From Trifolium pratense (lineage: Eukaryota > Streptophyta > Magnoliopsida > Fabales > Fabaceae), in NCBI RefSeq assembly GCF_020283565.1, contig NC_060064.1, positions 18,868,337 to 18,932,336 of the forward strand: a stretch of 64,000 bases of DNA, given 5' to 3'. How positions within the stretch are numbered: the stretch's first letter is position 1; every line of letters begins with the position of its first letter. Positions 55,601 to 64,000 of the stretch are shown one piece after another. The translations under genes were made by a program, and so were the position numbers. The notes under the pieces are model-generated. The model worked only from the letters and a program-made list of their open reading frames with translations. It made no database searches and had not been told where the DNA came from.

Positions 55601-56274
55601 GCATTCTGTTGGCATTGGGAGGCAACCTTATCGATGGTAAGTTCATTTCATAGTGCTCTCATTATTTTTTAAATCTTTTGACTGAAACAACTAACGGAAT
55701 CATGGTTTGCTTTTTGTCTTGGTTGCAGGACCTGGAAGTTCAAAACTTGGTTTTCGAACAACTGCTGCTATTGTTTTCGCGCGGTTAGTTTTAGTACCTC
55801 CTGTTGGACTCGGCATCGTGACGTTGGCTGACAAGCTCGGTTTTCTTCCTGCGGATGATAAGATGTTTCGATTTGTCCTACTACTTCAGCATTCAATGCC
55901 AACATCTGTCCTTTCAGGTATACACACGTGCCCTCATCCTAGCTCTCACAGTCACCGACTCACCGTTAGTAGCAATGTTACTTGTAGTAGCATCTCAAAA
56001 AACATTATTAGCTAGTGAAAAAAACTATAATCTAACAGTTTAGGAAGACTTGCCGAACAGTGCCTTAGTCTCAAGTTACTCTAAGGAAATTCTTTTATTT
56101 GTAAACAAGATTGTTATTATTAACATATATATAATGTTTTACTTGTTCACAGGTGCTGTTGCTAACTTAAGAGGGTGTGGAAGGGAAGCAGCTGCTGTCT
56201 TATTCTGGGTACATATCTTTGCTGTAATATCAATGGCTGGATGGATTGTTCTATACCTCAGCATACTCTTCTGA
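52683..56274 (+). CDS. PIN-LIKES auxin carrier, PILS6-like (419 aa)
   Basis: Ten coding exons: 52683-52871, 52974-53053, 53538-53662, 53870-53991, 54409-54612, 54932-55006, 55165-55265, 55584-55636, 55729-55917 and 56153-56274. Every junction is GT..AG and the sum is 1,260 nt. The product carries IKIAVLPIVKVFTMCSLG and NILPASGRRLLNGLVFSLL, then FIVASIVRPPYPFFKF, GNIGNVPLVLIGALCRD and SCMILGEAMIPCILLALGG. Its tail is VANLRGCGREAAAVLFWVHI. This is the PILS family: about ten membrane helices in two bundles around a hydrophilic loop (about residues 186-240, acidic here), in the ER membrane. PILS proteins sequester auxin in the ER and lower nuclear auxin signalling. It looks complete, with no damaged conserved block. 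Introns 2 and 4 carry MITEs. Confidence 0.96.
53086..53236. mobile_element. MITE with TACACTGTCGGTGTAAA ends, PILS intron 2
   Basis: The ends tacactgtcggtgtaaaaa and, reversed, tacaccgtcaacgtaaat form inverted repeats of about 25 bp. A second inner pair (ttttacactgtcaa / ttgacggtgtaaaa) is also present. This ending is widespread in legumes. A decayed relative lies at 57210-57350. Confidence 0.7.
54041..54146. mobile_element. CAGTGTTGTCAA-type MITE, PILS intron 4
   Basis: Starts cagtgttgtcaattg and ends gataagtgacaacact, giving inverted ends like the 27728-27922 element. The interior has gctgttagtgctacgatagccactg. No clear 8-bp duplication remains. Confidence 0.6.
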
Positions 56275-57064
56275 GACTGCATATAGATTAATAGATATCA
56301 TGTTGATGCAATAATGTTGATATGTATCATTCATTTTTTCACTTTGAAATTTAGATTAGTGGAGAAACACCAATATCTGATATAGTGTAACTATCTGTTT
56401 TTCTTGATTTCTGCTGTCTACTCATTAGAGATGATCTACATTGTTTAAACAATTTTTATCTTACAAAGCCAATTTTTTAAGATTCAATTTGATTCAAAAA
56501 TCTAACGATGTGCGAGAGTCTATCTTAGATCGGTTAGATCGTTACTAAGCCACACCCTCTACTATGGTTAGAGATATATGATCTAAAAATGTCTTATTGA
56601 ACCTAGGTAATTATCGTTTTACAAGTTGATTTTACAAGATTGAGTTGAACTCGTGACTTAAAAAGTCACGTCTCTTCCAAAGTTTTACTTTAAAATTGTT
56701 CCAAACTATTTTGGAGGACCCATTCTCTAGCAATATATTCCTCAATTCTATTATTTGCATAGACAAAACGAAACATCAATAAATACCTTCACATGCTAAG
56801 CATGAACAAAGTCTACATGATTGTCACTAAATGTGATTCCTACTCTTTTGAAAAATAAAAAGACAGGTAGGTGGCTAGAGAAAAACAAAAGTCGTGACAA
56901 GTACGGTTGTCCAAATAAATATGACTTCTACAGTTTATTTTGCACTAGAAGATACTCAAAATTATTTAATATAATAATGAGTTCATATAAATATATGGAA
57001 CTTATAAAATAAATAAATTAAACCATGTTATTGGAGTAAAATAGTAAAATGTAAGGTCTGTCTC
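56275..57064. other. PILS 3' flank, gene-free
   Basis: The first 100-300 bases are likely PILS 3' UTR. The frame at 56821-57012 looks like chance. No repeat ends were recognised. Confidence 0.4.
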
Positions 57065-57190
57065 TGTGAGCATAGCTTAATTGGTATGGATATTGCATTT
57101 TATATACAGGACGAGATTCGAATCCATGATCTTCCACTTATTTACCTTAAGAGGTGAATTTTAACCATTAAATTACTTGTAAAAAAAAAA
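57065..57190 (+). mobile_element. tRNA-derived SINE (GAGCTTAGCTCAG family)
   Basis: Box A (gtgagcatagcttaattggta), box B (gagattcgaatcc) and the ending accattaaattacttgt, then an A-run. More degenerate than the 51.3-kb copy. Confidence 0.7.
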
Positions 57191-58861
57191 CATCTATTAA
57201 GGCCTTAATTCATATACATTGACATTGTAAAAAAAAATACTAATAATAAAACATTTAGCTTTTATCTTAACCACTTTTAAAGTTATACAGATTGATTGTG
57301 ATGACCGACACTATAAAACGCTTTACATTGACATTATAGAAAATTAAAGTCATAGATATTTTTTTTTTATTTTATTAAAGTCATAGATATAATATAACAT
57401 CTTTGAAAGTTTGGAGGTTATTTCTTTCTTTTGAATGAAGCTAGAATATCTCCACTTATGGCAAATTTGCATCTTAAAATTTTAAATCGAAATAGATTAG
57501 GATTTACTAAATTTAGATTTAATTGATGTTTTTTATGTGTCAAATGTGAGAATAGATTCTCTCAATTTTATTTTTCTCAATTTCCTCAATTTTTTCAATC
57601 TCTACCTTTTAATTCATCTTTTTCCTCTTTTTTTTTTCCTCACTCCTCACAAATTAATGGCTAAGAGTCAACTATTTCCTTTAAGTAATTGAGAGAATCC
57701 ATTCTCGTCAAATGTCGTCTGTTGCCAGTTGTTATTGTTCATGTTCGTTGTTTTGTACTCTTTTTCTCTTGTTAAGTTTTATCCTTTTGATTTTTTATTT
57801 TTTATTTTTTTGACAAGATTTTTATGAGACAAATGCCGAATTCATTTGGTTATGTTGACTTGGACTTTAGCCTACTCCCCCCAAAATGCTTTTATAGCTT
57901 TTTTTTTTTTACTAATGTTTTTGAAGTGTTGTAAATGATGGTGGCCAATGATTGTCAATTTAGTTGGATGTCTTAATTTGTTATTTGTTGATATTGCTCT
58001 TATTTACTAAAAAAATCTTGACAACCTCAACATCAAGACAATTTCTCTTCTTTCTTAGATAAAATAGTTATGTGAGTTGGGTCTTGCAACTCATCAAAGT
58101 CGGAGAAAACTTCAAAACTCAAATAGTGCTTACATGCTTATGTATTGCCTACTTACGAGTTAAACCTATACCCTTACTTTTTATCCATAAATTTTAACTC
58201 AACCAATAGAAATGTCGAAATTATTAGGTTGGATGTCATACCGGGATCCCTTCAAAGTGTTTTTTTTTTTTAACCAGGAATCCCTTCAAAGTGTTAGTTT
58301 TTAATGGTTTGTCATTTTATCTACGTACCAAAAAAAAAAAATTTATAAATAAATTTTTGAAAAGGAGATTATAGTTTGATTAAAAAAAAAAAGCAAAGGA
58401 GATTATAGTTTTAATTAGTTGAAACAATTATAAAAAATTTATTACAAAATGTAATCATGAAAAATTTTAATTGTATATTATAAAAAATTATGAAAATTTT
58501 ATATTTTAAAAATACAAGACAAATTGAACAATATCTTATATGCTAACATTTATTTTTATATATCAATAAAAATAAATGGTCAAAGTAAGTTATATGAATA
58601 GTGCGCACGATTCTCAGACGACGCTTAAAAATGAATTAGGGGTATTTGATTGTGATTCAAATAAGATTACCTCCGGAGAAAAAAGAAGGGAAAAAATGTC
58701 CAAGCTCATCCCTCACAATGTTTCAAATACTACACATACCTACCTGTACCATGCATAAGTTATTGAACAGTGTAATGTTAATTTATTTTTTTGTCAAAAA
58801 AATATGCTGAATGTTTAAATCAATCATAAACTACTACCGACTCTCTTTATTTTATTTTTTG
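57191..58861. other. Gene-free region with MITE and SINE debris
   Basis: Contains a decayed TACACTGTCGG-type MITE (about 57210-57350, tacattgacattgtaaa / tttacattgacattat), several poly-T and poly-A runs, and a trace of the 23.0-kb SINE family at 58190-58250. No coding sequence is recognised. Confidence 0.45.
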
Positions 58862-59028
58862 GTTTTCAGTATCCGGCCCATTGGATCGCGTAATCTGGTT
58901 CGGAGGTCAGTTCTGACATCGAGTGATTCCGGTCACCTCTCGAACGTAGTTGCGGTGGATCAAACCGTGGTCCTCCTTACCAAGTTCAGCAGCAATCACC
59001 AATTCACTGGACCAACATGATTGGTTGA
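58862..59028 (-). mobile_element. tRNA-derived SINE, minus-strand copy
   Basis: Minus strand: atgttggtccagtgaattgg (box A region), attgctgctgaacttggta, then accacggtttgatccaccg (box B) and aactacgttcgagaggtgacc. It parallels 3175-3316 closely. Confidence 0.6.
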
Positions 59029-59391
59029 CTCTCTTTATTTTACAAGAATCAAATTCAAATCCGTTAGAATTAATCCACCCCAAGACTGCAACTATATGGA
59101 GTTGTATCCTGAAAATTTGTGAAATTTATATAACCTGGCTTTTTTTATATATATGACCTGGCTGCAAATGTAGAAAATTCACAGTAAAATCATCTTTAAT
59201 AAATTCAGTCTAAAACAGAAAAACATCAAAGAATTGATTGTCAAATATTCAGGCATCAGTTCCTTGAAGCACAATCAGGTAGTTTACAAACTTAAATTTA
59301 CACATTATTTTTTAAATTAGTGATCATAAAAGCCACATCAAACATATTGGCTATTACAAAATGCATTATTGATAAAGAATTTGATAAGCAC

Positions 59392-60945
59392 TTAGAATGG
59401 ACACCACCATCTTCTGCTTCTACTCTCCCTTTGGTTTTGAGAACCATAAACACGAACACCGTGCTGATTTTGCGCAGACAAATAGTGAGCACTCGAATGT
59501 CTAGTCCCTTCAATTTGAGAGTTCCTACCTAACCACAGTACAATAACCATTCCTACTAGACTAACAATTGGAGCTGCAGCAAGAAACAACCATCTTCCTC
59601 TGCCACCTCTTATTGCAGAAGAATCTGCGGTATCATGAGTAGTGATACCATCTTCTTCACCCGCTTCAGCTCCATCAGAAATATCAGAGAAACTATCATC
59701 CATAACATTTAGTTGATGTCTCTCATAGATCACATTTCTACCATCAGTGGTCTGTTTTCCCTCTTCGTAATCCTTATCATCGGTTGGAAGCTCAAAACGA
59801 CAAAGAGGGCATGAATTACGTGTCTTCAACCACGGCAAAATGCAATGAGAATGGTAAAGGTGAGAACATGGAAGTTGATTTACTTTAGTGCCAAGGGCCA
59901 ATACATCCTTGCAGATGGCACAAACTAGTTCATCGTGCTTCTCGTGTTCCTTGCTAATGACTACACAAGGAAGATTATTCACAAATGACGCAGCAGCAGG
60001 AGGTGCTCCTCGTCTTGAGCTGTCATTTTGAGCAAGATGATCAAGCAGATCATCGAAGCGTCTAGTATCGAGGAAATCTCCAAAATCAGATCCATGAGGT
60101 AAATCAGCATCGTCCAAAGCTAACCAAGTTTCTCTGATTATCTGGCTAAATATTCCCTCAGGTTCAGTAGCAGCTTCTACTTCAGGTAGTTCTCTTTCCC
60201 CCTCGTCTTCATCGTCCTCATCCTCCTCTTCTTCGTCATTATCTTGTGTATCATCCGAATTCCAATGGCCAATGCCAGCATGCATTGGATCTATGTCAGT
60301 GTCACTATCAAACTCATCTCCCTCATCAGGTAAATTAAAAATTCCAGTGCCTACAAAACTCTGTCTATCCACAGAGATATCTGACTCACCTCCATAAGCA
60401 CTGAAAGAAAAAGAATCAGTCTCACTGCGAGGAATCCTATACGGTATAAAACTCGAACTTGATTCATTTTCACCATAAAGAGGAGACCAATTACCAAATT
60501 CGTTTTCACCATGAAGAGAATGCCAATTATCAAAACCATCACTGTCAGTATCTGAGAGAGCATGCCTCCAGCTTCTAGACCCACTAGGAGTCGTATTTGC
60601 ACTAGCATATTGCAATGACCATGCAGGGTTATCACCATCTACAAATTGATCTTCATCTACAGATGTAGGGTTCTCAACTGATTCAGAACTACCATGTCTC
60701 AATCTTCCTCTAAGCCTCCTTCGAGAGCTTTGTGTAAGGGTGTGATTCCCAAAGTCTTCAAGCAATAAAAATTTACAATCACCACATACACTACCGGTGG
60801 AAAGATCGCCTGTTATCTCATCATCAGGTGATAAGGCCTTGCGGCAAAGAGAACACACTGCAACCCGGGGAGAATCATTGCCACCATCAACCTCTGAAGT
60901 AGGCCGCAATGACAAGGACAAGATATTATCAGAATTTGCAGCCAT
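59392..60945 (-). CDS. RING-H2 E3 ubiquitin ligase with N-terminal zinc ribbon-like motif and C-terminal membrane helix (517 aa)
   Basis: Single coding exon, ATG at 60945-60943. A RING-H2 finger sits at C342-X2-C345-X14-C360-X-H362-X2-H365-X2-C368-X10-C379-X2-C382, with the Trp (PWLK, W372) used by E2-binding RINGs. The N-terminus has two CxxC pairs (C31/C34 and C54/C57) as in a small zinc ribbon. Residues 231-250 are almost all Asp/Glu. A hydrophobic helix spans about 452-472 (WLFLAAAPIVSLVGMVIVLW), suggesting a tail-anchored protein with the RING on the cytosolic side. It would transfer ubiquitin to unknown targets. The family is broad and I do not assign a named member. A leader intron lies upstream (60950-61559). 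Confidence 0.92.
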   Translation of the reverse strand: MAANSDNILSLSLRPTSEVDGGNDSPRVAVCSLCRKALSPDDEITGDLSTGSVCGDCKFLLLEDFGNHTLTQSSRRRLRGRLRHGSSESVENPTSVDEDQFVDGDNPAWSLQYASANTTPSGSRSWRHALSDTDSDGFDNWHSLHGENEFGNWSPLYGENESSSSFIPYRIPRSETDSFSFSAYGGESDISVDRQSFVGTGIFNLPDEGDEFDSDTDIDPMHAGIGHWNSDDTQDNDEEEEDEDDEDEGERELPEVEAATEPEGIFSQIIRETWLALDDADLPHGSDFGDFLDTRRFDDLLDHLAQNDSSRRGAPPAAASFVNNLPCVVISKEHEKHDELVCAICKDVLALGTKVNQLPCSHLYHSHCILPWLKTRNSCPLCRFELPTDDKDYEEGKQTTDGRNVIYERHQLNVMDDSFSDISDGAEAGEEDGITTHDTADSSAIRGGRGRWLFLAAAPIVSLVGMVIVLWLGRNSQIEGTRHSSAHYLSAQNQHGVRVYGSQNQRESRSRRWWCPF

Positions 60946-61710
60946 CTATCTGAAACCAAACAAATCCCAAATTACCACAAAACAGCAATATAATGTACTA
61001 AAAAAAATAAAAAAGACAATTCCACAAGTCAGAAAAATAGTTAATAACAAAACACTCAAATCAAGCAGGAAAAGGTACTAATAGTAACACCTACTTAGTA
61101 GCACGGACACTTTAGATAGAAAGCGTGTCTAGTATTAGTGTTTCAATAACAGACACCAGATACGACACTGACACAAGTAGTTACATTCAATCACTTTCAT
61201 TTTCTTAAATTATAATCAGTGTCAGTGTTTTGTCCGGTGTATGTGTAAGTGCTCCATAACACTTACCACCAGAAACAATCTATTCTTAAAATCAGACAAA
61301 ACAAAAGCACAACAAAATGCGTCAGTTAAAAGTATATAATTTCTCAGCAAAAAATGTGATTAATCAAGTAACAAATGTGATTGCAAGCACAACAAAATAA
61401 GTACAACTGAGATATACCCAGAAGATGAAAAGCATGAATGAGAATGTGGGCAATGAGGAAATGGAGTAAAGAATGAATTTTTAACAGTAAAATGAAAAAT
61501 GAGTATTGAAGTGAAAAGTATAAAAAAATAAAAAATATAAATTGAAGAGAGAAAATTACCTGAAAGAGGGATTCTTCAAAGGAAGAAGAAGGGTTAGATC
61601 AGATTTGAAGGATCCAGAAAAATATGAAAGTAAGAAATCGAAAAATTGAATGAATCGAAGGAAGGAAAGGAAGAAGCTTTTTGTATCAAAACATCCTTAG
61701 CCGGCGACTC
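60946..61710 (-). other. Leader intron and first exon of the RING gene
   Basis: The acceptor TTTGGTTTCAG ends at 60950, four bases before the ATG. The donor (CTTTCAG followed by GTAATT) is at 61559-61558, giving a 610-bp leader intron. The first exon (61560 to about 61710) is GA/CT-rich. The intron carries a GTGTCCGG-type repeat (61090-61260: acggacact, gacactgacac, gtccggtgta), related to that at 32.84 kb. Confidence 0.6.
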
Positions 61711-63436
61711 TGTCTCGTCAACAGACCACACTGCACGACGACGTTTTCGGATTTGTGTAACTTAAGTTGTTTTTTTTTTTTTCTCTTAAACAATGCTTGT
61801 CATTAAAAACAGATAAACTTTTCATCCGACGATAAATTTTATAAAATTTGTATTCGTTATAAAAATATCGAAAATTTGTGTACTCATACACCACTTAATC
61901 AAATGGTACATGTTAGACAAAGTCACATATTAATTATTTTTTACGAATCAAAGGGACTCATATCGATTAAATTCGAGAAAAATGAATTTATATATTTGAA
62001 ATAATCTAAGCACAAGTTTTTTCTCCTCGGTTAGAAGATAGTTTTTTTCTCTCTAGTGAGAAGTCATAATCACGATCAACGATTCACAAAAATCACTTTA
62101 TTTGTAAGCTAATGTTTATATTTAAAATTTTCACATTGATGTTTTTCCTTTTCTAATGCCGATTTTATTTGAAATGAAGTCGAAGTCATATCATGGTGTC
62201 AAACTTAAAAATATGACATCTCCGATAATTTTTTATTGGATAATTGTCTTACAAAATTAAATGTTGAATTGAATTATATTATAACATAGATCATGTCTAT
62301 AAAATATGACATTAATCGGAAATCATTTTATACGTCAATGAGATACATCAAAATTAACATATATTTTATATATATAATCTATATTATAGTATTAATTCAA
62401 TGCAACGGTTAATTTTGTAATACGAGGTATCAACTAGAAAATACAGTTAGTCAAAAAAAAAAAAACTACAAAATACAGTGTCTTCTAGGTAATTCTAGAA
62501 TATGCCGCCCTTGCTAAAGTGTGAGCGACTATATTTATTTGACGTTTAATAAACTTCACCTCAAAATTGTGATCTAATAATAACAATGTCAATGTATCAA
62601 TTTTATCTTATTTTTTTCTCTAGGAAGTAATGCTTGTCCATAATTATCTTGTATAGAGAAATAGAAAGAAAAGGATACGCAACCTTTTAAGATATTATTT
62701 TTTTCTACTGATAAATCATATTTGAGGTGATTTTTTCCCGGGTTTGGACATGCCGATCTTTAGAAAAAAATTTGTCATTCATTTGGGTTTCATAATACTC
62801 GAGAGATTAGTTTTTGCAGTTGCGCACAGAGAATATCCAATCCACACACCAAAACAAAAAAAAACATGGACAAATTCTCAATTTGTGATTCAAAAAATAA
62901 TAATAATGATGTAAATGGAATTATTATGAAAAGAAAAAGAAAGGGTGGCCCTTGCGTGAACGTGACTATCATGAAATGCATATAAATCACTTTTTTGAAG
63001 GCTGTCTCTTACATTTCGAAATTTATAAAAACTATATATGGTTAATAATAAGTAAATGATTGGTTAACTACACTTTTTCATTGATTAACAGATTTATTGA
63101 AAGTTTAATTTATATATGCCGTTAGTTATATACATATACATACATAATAATCGTTACATTTGAAAGTTACATTTGTTATTTACATTTCTATGAATCTCTT
63201 TGCTTGGAATTTGGATATCTTTTGGTTGTAGATGTGTGTGTATGATCTGTCTTAAACAAGCAACTATATTAATTAATATTTATATAGTTACATTATTATC
63301 AAATTAATGTGTACTTTATGCATATTTTGGTTGATATTTCATTTCATGACCCCTAAAAAAACGAAAAAAACGGAAAAAGTTGGTTAGGTGGAAGTTGAAT
63401 GATAATCAAACACTTTTGCTTTGTTGTTTTTGGTGA
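61711..63436. other. Intergenic region between RING gene and last gene
   Basis: Divergent promoter space. Close to the RING gene there is a CG-rich patch (61690-61755). The rest is AT-rich with no element recognised. Confidence 0.4.
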
Positions 63437-63467
63437 TCTCTCTTTCTCTCTCTCTCTCTCTCTCTAA
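63437..63467 (+). repeat. (CT)n tract in the leader of the last gene
   Basis: A ctctctttctctctctct run 27 bp before the ATG. Pyrimidine stretches of this kind are common in plant 5' UTRs. Confidence 0.8.
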
Positions 63468-63493
63468 GGCAGGTTTTGGAAGCAAAAGAGAAG

Positions 63494-63715
63494 ATGGCGT
63501 ATAGAAGAAGACAAGGCATATCAAGAGCTTCAACATTCAAGGAAGAATTTCATTCATCATTGGATGATCCTAAAGATTCTGATCTTCAAAATGGTTCTGT
63601 CTCTTCTTCTAATTCTTCGCTCTCCGTTCAAGCCATTAAAGCCTCTGCTGCTCGTCATCAGCCCGCTCTTTCCTTCGCTTTGGACCCCTCTCATCCTGAC
63701 TATCAACGATCTACG
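63494..63715 (+). CDS. First coding exon of an unrecognised gene, cut by the window end
   Basis: ATG 63494 (agaagATGGcg) opens a 74-codon exon ending at ...QRST before the donor GTATTC (63716). The peptide begins MAYRRRQGISRASTFKEEF, is rich in Ser and Asp, includes SVQAIKASAARHQ, and has no membrane helix. Codon use and the clean donor make it look real. I have the impression of a conserved plant N-terminus but cannot name it. The intron runs past 64000, so the product is unknown. The upstream part of the open frame starts at TTG, not ATG. Confidence 0.65.
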
Positions 63716-64000
63716 GTATTCGCTCCTCAATTTTGTTTCTTTAAAAGTAACCAAATTATAAATATTTTTCATCATTTACCTTATCATGGAAAATCTTCAT
63801 TAACTCCATACTTCATACATACATACATACATGAATTGATATCAGGTGTTAAACTTAGCATATTCAAATTTTTAATAACTTTCTTGGTAGAATATGAAAT
63901 TAATCAATCTGACTATTGAATCATGTTGATGATCATGTATACAAAATTTCAGATAATAATATAGACATTTCTTTACATTATCATTATTTAACGTGAATAG

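Overview
The window is AT-rich nuclear plant DNA. It has intron-bearing genes with GT..AG junctions, plant-only families (PIN-LIKES, MAKR, MED33, CML42/43), tRNA-derived SINEs, MITEs, a Ty1/copia element, L1-type LINE debris and Ty3/gypsy debris. The repeat vocabulary looks like a temperate legume (Medicago, Trifolium or Pisum type). That species guess comes from recognising repeat styles, not from a search.

Layout. 1-2.2 kb: LTR debris, then the first coding exon of a Mediator MED33-like gene (minus), whose remainder lies left of the window. 2.2-6.1 kb: SINEs, gene-fragment debris and a perfect hAT-type nonautonomous element. 6.2-10.8 kb: complete BET3/TRAPPC3 gene (minus, five coding exons, 186 aa). 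11-14 kb: a chimeric retro-insert (5' part of a DEAD-box helicase mRNA joined to a LINE 3' end), then a gypsy gag remnant. 15.4-24.4 kb: two LEA_2/NDR1-HIN1-like genes on the plus strand, separated by a full-length copia element with identical LTRs. 26.7-33.7 kb: a 105-aa conserved plant membrane protein gene whose 6.2-kb intron carries three TIR or hairpin elements and a 2.2-kb inverted repeat. 35.9-38.0 kb: a CML42/43-like calcium sensor. 38.4-41.6 kb: a repeat cluster with a 41-bp minisatellite and two different inverted-repeat elements, each bounded by (TA)n. 42.7-44.1 kb: a MAKR/BKI1-like membrane-associated kinase regulator. 44.3-52.3 kb: LTR-like, LINE, SINE and Mariner-type MITE debris. 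52.7-56.3 kb: a complete ten-exon PIN-LIKES (PILS6-like) gene. 59.4-61.7 kb: a RING-H2 ubiquitin-ligase gene (minus). 63.5 kb to the end: first coding exon of an unrecognised gene.

The genes do not form a pathway or cluster. They are independent housekeeping or signalling genes: vesicle tethering, transcription, Ca2+ sensing, receptor-kinase regulation, auxin homeostasis and ubiquitination. The unusual biology is in the repeats: an mRNA/LINE chimera, (TA)n-bounded foldback elements one of which holds a hairpin-bearing tandem array, a large intronic hairpin, and an hAT family with GC-rich ends. I found no tRNA or rRNA gene, CRISPR array or non-plant gene cluster.
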